A stretch of 64,000 bases of DNA from Leucobacter sp. cx-328 (lineage in GTDB: Bacteria; Actinomycetota; Actinomycetes; Actinomycetales; Microbacteriaceae), in NCBI RefSeq assembly GCF_014530035.1, contig NZ_JACVMX010000002.1, forward strand, positions 186,001 to 250,000. The letters run 5' to 3'. This document shows, one piece after another, positions 52,332 to 60,762 of the stretch. A program made the position numbers and the translations under genes. Within the stretch, counting starts at the first letter, position 1; each line of letters opens with the position of its first letter. Below the pieces are notes generated by a model. That model was given only the letters and a program-made list of their open reading frames with translations, was not told where the DNA came from and did not search any database.

Positions 52332-53783
52332 TTGCAGAAGATCACGACGACCCAGACCGGTACCCCCATTGCTAGCGATGAGCACTCGCTCACCGTTGGC
52401 GCTGACGGCCCCACCGTTCTTCACGACCGTTACCTCGTTGAGAAGCTCGCAGCGTTCAACCGCGAGCGCGTTCCCGAGCGTAACCCGCACGCAAAGGGCG
52501 GCGGCGCCTTCGGTGAGTTCGAAGTCACCGAAGACGTTTCGAAGTACACCCGCGCTGCAGTATTCCAGCAGGGCGCGAAGAGCGAGACGCTCCTCCGCTT
52601 CTCGTCGGTTGCTGGTGAGCAGGGCTCGCCCGATACCTGGCGTGACGTCCGCGGCTTCTCGCTGCGTTTCTACACGACCGAGGGCAACCTCGACATCGTG
52701 GGTAACAACACCCCGACCTTCTTCCTCCGCGACGGCATGAAGTTCCCTGACTTCATTCACTCGCAGAAGCGCCTGGGCGACTCGGCACTTCGCGACGCTG
52801 ACATGCAGTGGGACTTCTGGACCCTCTCGCCTGAGTCGGCTCACCAGGTCACCTACCTCATGGGTCCGCGTGGTCTCTCGAAGTCGTGGCGTCACCTCAA
52901 CGGCTACGGTTCGCACACCTACCAGTGGATCAACGCTGAGGGCGAGCGCTTCTGGGTGCAGTACCACTTCCTCTCGCAGCAGGGCGTCGAGCACATGAGC
53001 CAGGAAGATGCGGATCGCATCGCTGGCACCGACGCTGACTACTACCGTCGCGACCTCTTCAACGCAATCGCTGAGGGTGACTTCCCCAAGTGGGACGTCT
53101 ACGTTCAGGTCATGCCGTACGAAGACGCAAAGACTTACCGTCTGAACCCCTTCGACCTCACCAAGACCTGGCCGAAGGCTGACTACCCCCGTATCAAGGT
53201 GGGTACCTTCACCCTGAACCGTAACCCGCAGAACTTCTTCGCGGAGATCGAGCAGGCAGCATTCTCGCCCGGAAACCAGGTTCCCGGCACCGGCATCTCG
53301 CCCGACAAGATGCTCATGGCTCGCGTATTCTCGTACCCCGATGCACAGCGTTACCGCGTCGGCACGAACTACAACCAGCTCCCGGTGAACCAGCCCCGCG
53401 CAACCGAGGCGAACAACTACATGCACCAGGGCAACATGCAGTACCACTTCCCGTCGGCATCGCAGCGCGTCTACCACCCGAACTCGTTCGGTGCAGCAGG
53501 CGGCCCCGCTGTTGACGCAGCGGCTGGCGTTGAGGGCAGCTGGGAGTCGGACGGCGAGCTCGTTCGCTCGGCAGCGACCCTCCGCAAGGATGACGATGAC
53601 TTCGGTCAGGCTGGCATCCTCTACCGTGACGTGTTCTCGGACGAGGATCGCGCAAGCATCCAGGCAACCCTCAAGGGCCAGGCTCAGGCAATCACGATCG
53701 ATGACATCCGTGAGCGCTTCTTCCAGTACTGGACCAACGTGGACGCAGGCCTCGGCCAGCTCCTCCGCGACTCGTACAAGTAA
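52332..53783 (+). CDS. katA: monofunctional haem catalase
   Basis: Dismutates hydrogen peroxide in the cytosol. The 483-residue length fits the small-subunit clade. [16 protein letters not shown] carries the distal His, [10 protein letters not shown] follows, and [14 protein letters not shown] has the proximal haem Tyr (about residue 332). TTG 52332 is chosen because AAAGG lies 7 bases upstream; GTG 52326 is too close. It follows fur by 82 bases and is probably regulated by it. Confidence 0.94.
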   Translation: MQKITTTQTGTPIASDEHSLTVGADGPTVLHDRYLVEKLAAFNRERVPERNPHAKGGGAFGEFEVTEDVSKYTRAAVFQQGAKSETLLRFSSVAGEQGSPDTWRDVRGFSLRFYTTEGNLDIVGNNTPTFFLRDGMKFPDFIHSQKRLGDSALRDADMQWDFWTLSPESAHQVTYLMGPRGLSKSWRHLNGYGSHTYQWINAEGERFWVQYHFLSQQGVEHMSQEDADRIAGTDADYYRRDLFNAIAEGDFPKWDVYVQVMPYEDAKTYRLNPFDLTKTWPKADYPRIKVGTFTLNRNPQNFFAEIEQAAFSPGNQVPGTGISPDKMLMARVFSYPDAQRYRVGTNYNQLPVNQPRATEANNYMHQGNMQYHFPSASQRVYHPNSFGAAGGPAVDAAAGVEGSWESDGELVRSAATLRKDDDDFGQAGILYRDVFSDEDRASIQATLKGQAQAITIDDIRERFFQYWTNVDAGLGQLLRDSYK

Positions 53784-53801
53784 GCACGAGTAACGCAGAA
53801 C

Positions 53802-53844
53802 CGCTCGGGGCGGCGCAGGACTTCGGTCCGCGCCGCCCCGAGCG
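53802..53844 (+). terminator. GC-rich terminator after katA
   Basis: A 15-bp perfect stem (53802-53816 with 53830-53844) with an inner GGAC/GTCC stem and a TTCG loop. No T run. Confidence 0.75.
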
Positions 53845-53914
53845 CTTCTGCGCTTGGAACGATCCGCGCCCGAACGCCGAGACCCAGCTGGGACGCGGAT
53901 CACCCAGCCCCGCG

Positions 53915-53920
53915 TAGAAT
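53915..53920 (+). promoter_or_regulatory. -10 box TAGAAT for leaderless gene at 53927
   Basis: TAGAAT is at exactly -12 to -7 from the GTG. Confidence 0.55.
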
Positions 53921-53926
53921 TACCGT

Positions 53927-54232
53927 GTGTCTGTTTCGATCACTCTGATCGGTAAGCCCGGTTGCCACCTCTGCGACGATGCTCGCGAGGTGATTGCCGG
54001 TGTGCGTGCCGACTTCGCCGATAACGGCCTTGATACTGACTTCGAAGAACTCAACATTCTCGAAGATATGGCGCTTGCACGGAAGCACTCGGAGAGCATT
54101 CCGGTCGTGCTCATCAACGGCAAGCGTCACTCGATTTGGCGCGTGGATCCTGCGCGCTTCACGGCCAGCATCGAAAAGGCCGCAAAATCCTGGTGGCCGG
54201 TCGGCCGCCGCTCACCCAAGGAGAACTCATGA
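53927..54232 (+). CDS. glutaredoxin-like (DUF836) thiol protein
   Basis: The 101-residue protein has the thioredoxin-fold start ITLIGKPGCHLCDDAREVI with active-site CHLC, and the cis-Pro in SIPVVLING. Small thiol-redox proteins of this kind occur widely in actinobacteria; the partner is unknown, mycothiol-linked redox being one option. Leaderless GTG start. It overlaps the Dabb gene by 4 bases (ATGA), so the two are co-translated. Confidence 0.87.
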   Translation: MSVSITLIGKPGCHLCDDAREVIAGVRADFADNGLDTDFEELNILEDMALARKHSESIPVVLINGKRHSIWRVDPARFTASIEKAAKSWWPVGRRSPKENS

Positions 54233-54531
54233 CCCTCAAGCACATCGTGAACTGGAAGCTCAGCGGCGAAACCCTCGAGGAGCGCAACGCGCAGGCAGCC
54301 GAGATCATCGCTGCGCTCGAGCCGCTCATCGACCTCGTGCCCTCGCTTCGCAAGATCAACGTCTACCGCAACGAGCTCTTCGACGGCGACAATTTCGACG
54401 TCACCCTCATCACCGAGTTCGACGACGCTGAGGGCCTCGCGGCGTACGCAACGCACCCCGATCACGTCGCTGCAGGCGCGATCATCAAGGGCTACGCGGT
54501 CGCACGCGTCGCAACTGACTTCACGATTTAA
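54229..54531 (+). CDS. Dabb (stress-responsive A/B barrel) family protein
   Basis: The 100-residue protein begins LKHIVNWKLSGE and has the HPDHVAAG turn near its C-terminus, the Dabb ferredoxin-like dimer fold. Members act as small stress proteins or cyclases; no clear catalytic residues here. ATG 54229 overlaps the thiol-protein stop (54232) and has AAGGAG upstream, a coupled pair. Confidence 0.83.
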   Translation: MTLKHIVNWKLSGETLEERNAQAAEIIAALEPLIDLVPSLRKINVYRNELFDGDNFDVTLITEFDDAEGLAAYATHPDHVAAGAIIKGYAVARVATDFTI

Positions 54532-54582
54532 TTGCGCTGACGGCTCTTGCGCCCTGTGAAGGGGGCGGATCAGCGCAGTTGC

Positions 54583-54624
54583 AGGTGCCCCGGGTCTTTT
54601 GGCCCGGGGCACCTTTGTGTTTGT
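54583..54624 (+). terminator. terminator after the Dabb gene
   Basis: A 12-bp perfect stem (54583-54594 with 54603-54614), followed by TTGTGTTTGT. Confidence 0.88.
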
Positions 54625-54687
54625 GGGGCCGGTGGCCAGATTTCGGCACGTTCTTCATCAGGTCTGTGATTGACGGGGCTGCGGCGG

Positions 54688-54693
54688 TACATT
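54688..54693 (+). promoter_or_regulatory. -10 box TACATT for leaderless gene at 54700
   Basis: TACATT is at exactly -12 to -7 from the ATG. Confidence 0.5.
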
Positions 54694-54699
54694 CTCGGG

Positions 54700-54993
54700 A
54701 TGGATAGGCGAGATAACTCGGATGAGTTCGATGACCTGGACGAGTTTGATGAGCCGGATGGCTACGATGAGTACGAAGAAGCTGTCGAGCTTTGGCTGCG
54801 CACTGAAGGCGTTGGTGCGATGACTGCGTTCCGGGCAGACCCGTCGAACCCGAGGGCCTTGGAACGGCTGAAGGCAGCGCTTGACCAGTGGATACCATCG
54901 CATTTGGGTGCTCCTTCTGCCTGGCATTTAGAAGTCATCGCTATCGCGGATGAGGAGGGAAAAGCTCCTTCGCAAGAAGCCAGCCTGGAATGA
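54700..54993 (+). CDS. small acidic hypothetical protein
   Basis: A 97-residue protein whose first 25 residues are dominated by Asp/Glu (DEFDDLDEFDE). The C-half is more ordinary (LERLKAALDQWIPSHLG). No membrane segment or recognised domain. ATG 54700 is set by the TACATT box; an upstream in-frame start at 54670 lacks support. After its stop the same frame stays open for 46 codons (see findings). Confidence 0.6.
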   Translation: MDRRDNSDEFDDLDEFDEPDGYDEYEEAVELWLRTEGVGAMTAFRADPSNPRALERLKAALDQWIPSHLGAPSAWHLEVIAIADEEGKAPSQEASLE

Positions 54994-55204
54994 AGGTGAG
55001 CGCTGCAACTGCCAGACTGGCGGCATACCTACTTCACTTGCCCTAATCGACAGCACAAGTTTTTCAGCTTGCCGACCGTCGACAGCATCGTATTTGACCT
55101 GGTGCACGACGTGGACGGCGTCGTCAGATATCTCTGGAACTGAATACCCGATGCAGACGTACGTGCTGAATCTTTCGTAGTGTGCTGGGCAACGCCCACA
55201 ACAA
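54994..55204. other. gap after the acidic gene
   Basis: No gene with a start codon. The frame of the upstream gene reopens after two stops (54991 and 54997) and reads 46 codons to a stop at 55141, ending in IVFDLVHDVDGVVRYLWN. It may be the remnant of a longer or separate gene. Confidence 0.4.
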
Positions 55205-55235
55205 AGGGGCGCCAGGTACAAGACCTGACGCCCCT
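55205..55235 (-). terminator. terminator of flavin monooxygenase gene
   Basis: A 13-base stem with one mismatch (55205-55217 with 55223-55235), just beyond the minus-strand stop at 55252. Confidence 0.65.
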
Positions 55236-55251
55236 GCAAAGAAGGCAGCAA

Positions 55252-56547
55252 CTACGCCGAAGCAAGCGCCTCGTCGAAGACGGGTCGCGATGACCCCTCG
55301 TAACGCAGGTAGCCGCGCTGCATGTCGATCTGGTCGGCGATATAGCCGGCATCGTGCCAGACACCCCAGATGAAGGTCGATCCGCGGCGTGACTGCCAGG
55401 GCAAACCAAGGAAGTAGACGCCAGCCTCGGTCGAGACACCCTTTTTATGAGCGGGGCGGCCCTGTTCATCGAACGCGTCGACCTGCAGCCAGTCGTAGTT
55501 GGTGCGGAAGCCGGTCGCCCACACGATCGAGGTGATGCCGGCCTCGGCCAGGTCAAGCTCGAGGGTGGGGTTGGTCATGCATTCTGGATCCGCGCCAATA
55601 ATATGCGCTTCAGGCTCTTCGGGCAGATCGATCCCGGTGCGCTTCACGTACTCGTCTGCCTGCTCGAGCAGGTCGAGGTAGTTCGCGTCACCGCGGCGAA
55701 TGTTCGCTGCGAGGTCAGTGCCGAACTGCATCTTGCCGTCGGCAAATGCGTTCGCGCGACCGACGAGGTGGATGCCGTCGTTCGCGAGGTTGCGGAAGTC
55801 GATGGTGTAGCCACCGCGCGCACCTGTCACCGCGATGGTGACGTGCTCTGCGCCCTCAGCGGGGGTCGCAGCTTCCCAGAGGCCGAGTACGCCGAGCCAC
55901 CACACGAAGTTTCGGCCGCGGTAGCGCTGGGGCGGGCGATCGTGCGGACCGACAGCAAGCGTGACATCGCGGCCCGCGCGACGCAGCTCCTCAGCGATCT
56001 GTACGCCTGACGAGCCCGCGCCAACGACGAGCACACCGCCTGCTGGAAGCTGGTCAGGGTTCTTGTACTGCGCCGAGTGGAGCTGGGTGACGCTGCTTTC
56101 CGCTGGCACCAGCGGAGGGATTGCGGGCAGCTGGAAGGCGCCCGTCGCGCTCACAACGTAGTTCGCCTGGATCGGGCCCTGCGAGGTCTCAACTGCGAAC
56201 CCTGCTGCGCCGTCGCGCTTGCGAACCGAGGTCACTTCGACACCGGTGCGGATCGGCGCATTGAACGTTGCCGCATACTCCTCGAAGTAGTCGGCGACGC
56301 GGTCTTTACGGGCGAATTCGTCTTGGTCGACGCCCGCAAACTCAAGACTGGGGAAGCGGTCATGCCACGCCGGGCCGTTGGCAACCAGTGAGTCCCAGCG
56401 CTCGGAACGCCAGCGCTCTGCAATGCGATCGCGCTCGAGCACGATGTGCGAAATTCCACGTTTGGTGAGGTGCTCGCTCAGTGCGACACCGGCTTGGCCA
56501 GCGCCGACGACGAGGACTTCGGTGGCCTCGATTTCTTGGCTCGACAT
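55252..56547 (-). CDS. flavin-containing monooxygenase-like oxidoreductase
   Basis: The 431-residue protein has an N-terminal FAD-binding Rossmann motif VVGAGQAGVALSEHL, an FMO-like LERDRIAERWRSERWDSL, and a second NADPH Rossmann motif VVGAGSSGVQIAEEL near residue 165, with FVWWLGVLGLWE. It oxidises an unknown amine, thiol or ketone substrate with NADPH and oxygen. GGAGAA on the minus strand supports ATG 56547. A palindrome upstream (56623-56646) may be its operator. Confidence 0.85.
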   Translation of the reverse strand: MSSQEIEATEVLVVGAGQAGVALSEHLTKRGISHIVLERDRIAERWRSERWDSLVANGPAWHDRFPSLEFAGVDQDEFARKDRVADYFEEYAATFNAPIRTGVEVTSVRKRDGAAGFAVETSQGPIQANYVVSATGAFQLPAIPPLVPAESSVTQLHSAQYKNPDQLPAGGVLVVGAGSSGVQIAEELRRAGRDVTLAVGPHDRPPQRYRGRNFVWWLGVLGLWEAATPAEGAEHVTIAVTGARGGYTIDFRNLANDGIHLVGRANAFADGKMQFGTDLAANIRRGDANYLDLLEQADEYVKRTGIDLPEEPEAHIIGADPECMTNPTLELDLAEAGITSIVWATGFRTNYDWLQVDAFDEQGRPAHKKGVSTEAGVYFLGLPWQSRRGSTFIWGVWHDAGYIADQIDMQRGYLRYEGSSRPVFDEALASA

Positions 56548-56622
56548 GCGTTGTTCTCCGCTCAGAAATTAGTCGTACTGCCGTTGCGCAGTCGGTTGCG
56601 TCAGCGCGGATCGACTGCGTGC

Positions 56623-56646
56623 GGATACAGGAATTGCTCTGTATCC
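56623..56646. promoter_or_regulatory. inverted repeat GGATACAG-N8-CTGTATCC, candidate operator
   Basis: Perfect 8-bp arms 76-99 bases upstream of the flavin monooxygenase start. No regulator gene is adjacent, so the binding protein is unknown. Confidence 0.4.
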
Positions 56647-56752
56647 TGGGCTGTTTCTAAGCAAACAACACCCCAGACGGTGTTGGCCAATATGCGTTTT
56701 CGGAGCACTGGATCACCTCAAGTGATGATCAACTTACGCTCCATCTGATTGC

Positions 56753-57210
56753 CTAATTTCGCCATAAGCAGCCAAGGCGGATATTTGCGTAGGGTTTGGT
56801 CCTAGCAGTTGCGGCGGACCCAGACCCAGAATGCAGCAAAGAAGTGCCTATGGGGGCTAGAGCGGGGGCGTAGGCTTCCAGCCCATTCTCTAGAAGAAAG
56901 CGAAGACCTTCTGGGGTGGCGAGGAATTCGTCTACTAGCCCAGACGCAAGCTGCTTGAGCTCAAAAAACGTGGCCGTGGAAATCGTTCCGTCTGGTTCCG
57001 TGAGCGTGGCAACTTCATTCTGCAAATCGAAGGAGTATTCATATTTGGCACCCTCCTCTTGAACCGATTCAACGATGACTGTATCTGGCCCCCGGTTTGC
57101 CTCAGGAAATACGATATTTTGGCTTCCCGGAGACAGCAGGAAGGAAATGGTAAAAAGCAGGGGGGGGTAAGCACTATCGAAAGCGTTTTAAGAGCAGATT
57201 TGGCAAGCAT
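56753..57210 (-). pseudogene. secreted protein gene, frameshifted at a C8 tract
   Basis: The body (minus strand, from 57160 to the stop at 56753) reads LLFTISFLLSPGSQ and then an acidic secreted-looking domain without recognised motifs. In its own frame there is no start: a TAA lies at 57190-57188. The neighbouring frame supplies ATG 57210 and a basic, hydrophobic start (MLAKSALKTLSIVLT) that runs into eight C residues (57160-57167). One extra C, or two fewer, would join the two into one signal peptide. It is a disrupted or phase-variable gene, or carries a base-calling error. Confidence 0.6.
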
Positions 57211-57281
57211 GAAATGACCGATCAAGTGAGAGAGAATTCGTTCGCTCTGAAACTTATCTGCGATGTTCCCCGGCGTGTATA

Positions 57282-57287
57282 TATGCT
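57282..57287 (+). promoter_or_regulatory. -10 box TATGCT for leaderless gene at 57294
   Basis: TATGCT is at exactly -12 to -7 from the ATG. Confidence 0.55.
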
Positions 57288-57293
57288 GAAAAT

Positions 57294-57698
57294 ATGAAGA
57301 CAGAACGAGTCATAGCATCGGTTCTAGCGGGTTTGTGCGTGATTGGACTCGTGGCTTTGTGCGTTCACTTCGCAACGCAGGGGAAGCAGGTCGTGAGTCT
57401 TACCTGTGCTGGTTTTGGGCTAATCGTGATTGTCGTTTTTGTCTGGAAATTCATCATTTCAAAACACCCCGAAGACCAAAATGAGCAGAAACGCACACTC
57501 ACTCCTTGGGAAGTCGTCGGTCACGTAATAATGGCCGCGATGATTGGAGGGGCATTCGTTGTGAGCGTTATTACGGATGACTGGATTTGGGCTACCTTCG
57601 CATTCGCTTCGTTAGCAACCTCTGCTTGTTTTTTGATTTTGCGTAGACGTCGCGGTGAAAAGCTCACACTTAGGGACCTGATAGATGCGCTCTTCTGA
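57294..57698 (+). CDS. hypothetical four-helix membrane protein
   Basis: The 134-residue protein has hydrophobic segments at about residues 8-28, 35-55, 73-92 and 96-112, with basic loops (KRTL, RRRRGEK). Base composition is lower in GC than the flanks. No recognised family. Leaderless start (TATGCT). Its stop overlaps the protease start as TGATG, so the two are translationally coupled and probably act together at the membrane. Confidence 0.65.
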   Translation: MKTERVIASVLAGLCVIGLVALCVHFATQGKQVVSLTCAGFGLIVIVVFVWKFIISKHPEDQNEQKRTLTPWEVVGHVIMAAMIGGAFVVSVITDDWIWATFAFASLATSACFLILRRRRGEKLTLRDLIDALF

Positions 57699-58480
57699 TG
57701 GCTAATAGCAAGTTTGGTCGCGCTTTTCTGGCGTTGGGGCTTGTTTGGCTCTTATGCGGTGGATGTGTGGGGACGAACGCGCGAATGAGCCGTGACTCCA
57801 CATGCGAAGAAGAACGCCTAATCGAGATGCCAGTCAAGTCCGGATACGTTGTGCCTGAAAACGGGCTGGGGCCACGAACATCTGAATTATGGGATTCAGG
57901 TGAACTTGCCGCCTTCAGCCGCGAGGGGAATGCGATTGGAAGTTTTGAATTTGGGTGCGTGGGGACGTTCGTCGGGGCAAGGACTGTTCTTACTGCTGCC
58001 CATTGCATCTTGAATGCTCGTGGCGGCCCAACTGTTCAAAGCTTGGCGTTTCAAGTTGGGACAGAAATTCTTTGGCCAAAGCCAGTAATGATGCCGAGCG
58101 CGGCCCAAGCTGGGGAGAGTGGAAGCGATTGGGCGCTACTCCAGTTCGAAGAATCTGCCTGCGTCAAGTGCGGTTGGAAACGAATGGTTGGGATGGATGC
58201 CAACGTAGGCGATGGAGTAACGCTCCAATTTTCGAGTCCTAGAGAACCCGAAGTTGCTACGACGATCGCTGGTGAAATCACAGAGGTGTTCTGGAGTCAT
58301 CTCCGAACATCACTCGCAACAACTTTCGGCATGAGCGGGAGTCCGCTTTCGCTCTCTGAAGACGGAAACGAGATCATTGCAATTCATGTGCGAATTGATC
58401 CAGGGTCGGGGTTTGGCGAGAGCCTGAAGCTAGATTCAGTCGTGGGCCCAAAGCTAGCGGGGCGCCAGTGTGAGACGTAA
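57698..58480 (+). CDS. trypsin-like serine protease, secreted (possible lipoprotein)
   Basis: The 260-residue protein has an N-terminal hydrophobic segment ending in LLCGGC (a weak lipobox, Cys23) and a chymotrypsin fold: VLTAAHC (His near 100), GSDWALLQ (Asp near 143) and GMSGSPL (Ser near 213, in place of the usual GDSGGP). The triad is intact. It is coupled to the membrane protein upstream (TGATG). The pair is GC-poor and looks horizontally acquired. Substrate unknown. Confidence 0.75.
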   Translation: MANSKFGRAFLALGLVWLLCGGCVGTNARMSRDSTCEEERLIEMPVKSGYVVPENGLGPRTSELWDSGELAAFSREGNAIGSFEFGCVGTFVGARTVLTAAHCILNARGGPTVQSLAFQVGTEILWPKPVMMPSAAQAGESGSDWALLQFEESACVKCGWKRMVGMDANVGDGVTLQFSSPREPEVATTIAGEITEVFWSHLRTSLATTFGMSGSPLSLSEDGNEIIAIHVRIDPGSGFGESLKLDSVVGPKLAGRQCET

Positions 58481-58527
58481 GGGCGCGCATTCAACTACAA
58501 CGAACTCAACTTGCTCTTTAACGGGGG

Positions 58528-59469
58528 CTACTCCCCAGCTTTCCCGACCGCGCGACCGGGCTGCTCGGCCACGATTTCACGCACGATGTCAGTCACCGCG
58601 AGCGCACGTGCTGAACGTGACAGCTGTTCGAGCGATGACACCGTCAATATGAGGCTCGGGACGTCGCCAAGGATCTCCACTGCGACGGCGCTACGCCCGG
58701 TGTAGGTCTGGCTGATCCGCGGTCGCTGATTGAGAATCGTGTAGCCGAGGCCCGTGGCGACCATTGAGCGCACGGTCTCGTAGCTCGAGCTACGGTAGGC
58801 GAGATTCGGCGTGACGCCTGCGCCGCGCAGAATGTCGAGGAAGTAGTCGTTGCTGTCTGGGAGGTCGAGAAGCACGAATGGGTCGTCAGCGAGCTCTGAC
58901 AGCTCTACCATCGACTCGTGCGCCAGCGGGTGATCGACTGGCAAGAGCACGTAGGGGCGCACACTGCCGACGCTCTCGCGTTCGATCCCCTCCGCATCGG
59001 TGAGGGCATAGCCGACCGAAATCTCTGCGCGACCGCCGCGCACTGCCGCGAGGTTGCTTTCGTAGTCGCCCTCGATGATCTCGAGTTCGAGCTGCGGGTG
59101 ACGCTGCTGTACCCGGTCCACGAGCTGGGGGATCATGAACGGTGCGATCGTGCTGAACACCGCGACGGTGATCGAGCCGCGTACCTCATTGCGTTCGGCG
59201 TTGATGGAATCGATGGTGTCGGTGAGCATGCCGAACATCTGCTGGGTATCGCGCAACAGGTGCTCACCCGAGGGTGTGAGAATGAGGCCCTTGGAATGCT
59301 GCCTGATGAAGAGCGTCGTATCGAGGGAGCGTTCCAGGTGAGAAATCGCGGTCGACACAGCCGACTGCGCGACGTGTAGTTTCTGGCTGGCCACTGTCAT
59401 GTTGAGCGTCTTTGCGCACTCGATGAAGTAGCTGAGCTGGGTGAGCGTGATCGAAAAACGTTGGGTCAT
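58528..59469 (-). CDS. LysR-family regulator of the RidA/M20 cluster (inferred)
   Basis: The 313-residue protein has an N-terminal LysR HTH (FIECAKTLNMTVASQKLHVAQ and SAVSTAISHLERSL) and a long effector domain. It is divergent from the gene at 59638 across about 170 bp, so it probably controls that cluster. GAGG on the minus strand supports the ATG. Confidence 0.9.
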   Translation of the reverse strand: MTQRFSITLTQLSYFIECAKTLNMTVASQKLHVAQSAVSTAISHLERSLDTTLFIRQHSKGLILTPSGEHLLRDTQQMFGMLTDTIDSINAERNEVRGSITVAVFSTIAPFMIPQLVDRVQQRHPQLELEIIEGDYESNLAAVRGGRAEISVGYALTDAEGIERESVGSVRPYVLLPVDHPLAHESMVELSELADDPFVLLDLPDSNDYFLDILRGAGVTPNLAYRSSSYETVRSMVATGLGYTILNQRPRISQTYTGRSAVAVEILGDVPSLILTVSSLEQLSRSARALAVTDIVREIVAEQPGRAVGKAGE

Positions 59470-59637
59470 CGTTGAGCCTCTGTGTGGTGATCTGGCAATT
59501 TATAGCTGAATCTGTTTACCAGATGGACTAGCTATCTTTTGCCTATTTTACAGATATAGTGTTGCTTCTGAGAATAGGTGGAAAGGCGAATTTACGCCAG
59601 TGATGCCGAGCATCAGAGCACTCAATGAGGAGACACC

Positions 59638-60063
59638 GTGTCTGAAACGACCCACGTCCGTATTCGTAAGTTCAATACGAAGGAAACGTACCCCGAGCAG
59701 AACCTCGACAACGACCTCTGCCAGGCGGTCGTCGCGAATGGCGTCGTATACCTGCGCGGGCAGATTGGTCAGGATCTCGAGACGCGTGAATCGGTCGGCA
59801 TCGGCGATGTCACCGCGCAGACCGAGCAGGCGATGAAGAACATCAAGATGCTCCTCGATGAGGCCGGCTCCAAGCTCGAAGACATCGTCAAGGTCACGAT
59901 CTACATCATTGATCCCCGCTACCGCGAGGACGTCTATCGCACCGTTGGCAAGTGGCTCAAAGGCGTGTACCCCGTTTCGACCGGCATCGTCGTGCAGGCG
60001 CTCGCTCGACCTGAGTGGCTCGTTGAGATTGACGCGACCGCCGTCATTCCCGAGGTGAAGTAG
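59638..60063 (+). CDS. RidA/YjgF family protein
   Basis: The 141-residue protein has the RidA fold with YLRGQIGQDLET, ALARPEWLVEIDATAVIP near the end, and the Arg/Glu active-site region. RidA enzymes hydrolyse reactive imine/enamine intermediates or related bonds. GTG 59638 follows GAGGAGA. It heads the cluster RidA-DUF1028-M20-MFS-ALDH, a grouping that suggests catabolism of an amide or amine. Confidence 0.88.
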   Translation: MSETTHVRIRKFNTKETYPEQNLDNDLCQAVVANGVVYLRGQIGQDLETRESVGIGDVTAQTEQAMKNIKMLLDEAGSKLEDIVKVTIYIIDPRYREDVYRTVGKWLKGVYPVSTGIVVQALARPEWLVEIDATAVIPEVK

Positions 60064-60065
60064 CC

Positions 60066-60743
60066 ATGACGTTTTCACTGATCCTTCGCGATCCCATTAC
60101 GGGGGAGTTTGGCTCGGCCATCTCGTCGTCGTCGCCAGCTGTGGCGGCACGTTGCGTAAACCTTGCTGATGGAGTCGGCGGAGCGCACTCGCAGAACGTC
60201 ACTGATCCGCGCCTCGGTCCCAAGCTCATCGAAGAACTGCGGAGCGGCCGTACGGCGCAGGCCGCGATTGATGTGGTGGTTGCGGGCGCGGATCCGGCAA
60301 CCATCGATTACCGCCAGCTGCTCGCGCTCGACAACGCTGGCCGACCTGCGGTCTTCTCGGGCGGCCGAGCCCTCGGCAACTTTGGCGCTGCGGTGCGTGA
60401 AAACGCTGTGGCTGGTGGCAACATGCTCGCAAGCCTCGACGTGCTCGACGTGCTCGTAGACACGGCCTTGTCGGCGAGCGGTCGTATCGAGGAGCGCCTG
60501 ATGGCCGCGCTCGAGGCCGCCATCGCGGCAGGTGGCGAGGAAGGGCCGGTGCACTCGGCCGGCATTTCGGTTGTGAGCAACGCTGGGTGGCGCGTGACCG
60601 ATCTTCGCGTCGACTGGGCAGCGGACCCGATCGCTGATCTGCGCAGCGCCCTCACTGAGTGGCTGCCCCAGCGTGACGACTACGTGAGCCGTGGCCTGAA
60701 CCCCGACGCTGCGCCGTCGTACGGCGTTCCAGGCGACGAGTAG
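60066..60743 (+). CDS. DUF1028 (Ntn-hydrolase-like) protein
   Basis: The 225-residue protein begins MTFSLILRDPITGEFGSAI and carries AGGEEGPVHSAGISVV near residue 160; DUF1028 members resemble Ntn hydrolases and may self-process. They recur next to RidA and M20 hydrolases in catabolic clusters. It starts 2 bases after the RidA stop, so translation is coupled. Exact reaction unknown. Confidence 0.85.
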   Translation: MTFSLILRDPITGEFGSAISSSSPAVAARCVNLADGVGGAHSQNVTDPRLGPKLIEELRSGRTAQAAIDVVVAGADPATIDYRQLLALDNAGRPAVFSGGRALGNFGAAVRENAVAGGNMLASLDVLDVLVDTALSASGRIEERLMAALEAAIAAGGEEGPVHSAGISVVSNAGWRVTDLRVDWAADPIADLRSALTEWLPQRDDYVSRGLNPDAAPSYGVPGDE

Positions 60744-60762
60744 AGCAGAACGGAACAGACCG

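Noticed and set aside
52152-53903. 583-codon open frame on the minus strand
   Set aside because: It is antisense to fur and katA, whose motifs are unambiguous.
56935-57225. 96-codon minus-strand frame as an independent gene
   Set aside because: Beyond the C8 tract it becomes Arg/Ser-rich and non-protein-like; only its first ~17 codons from ATG 57210 are credible, as the signal peptide of the frameshifted gene.
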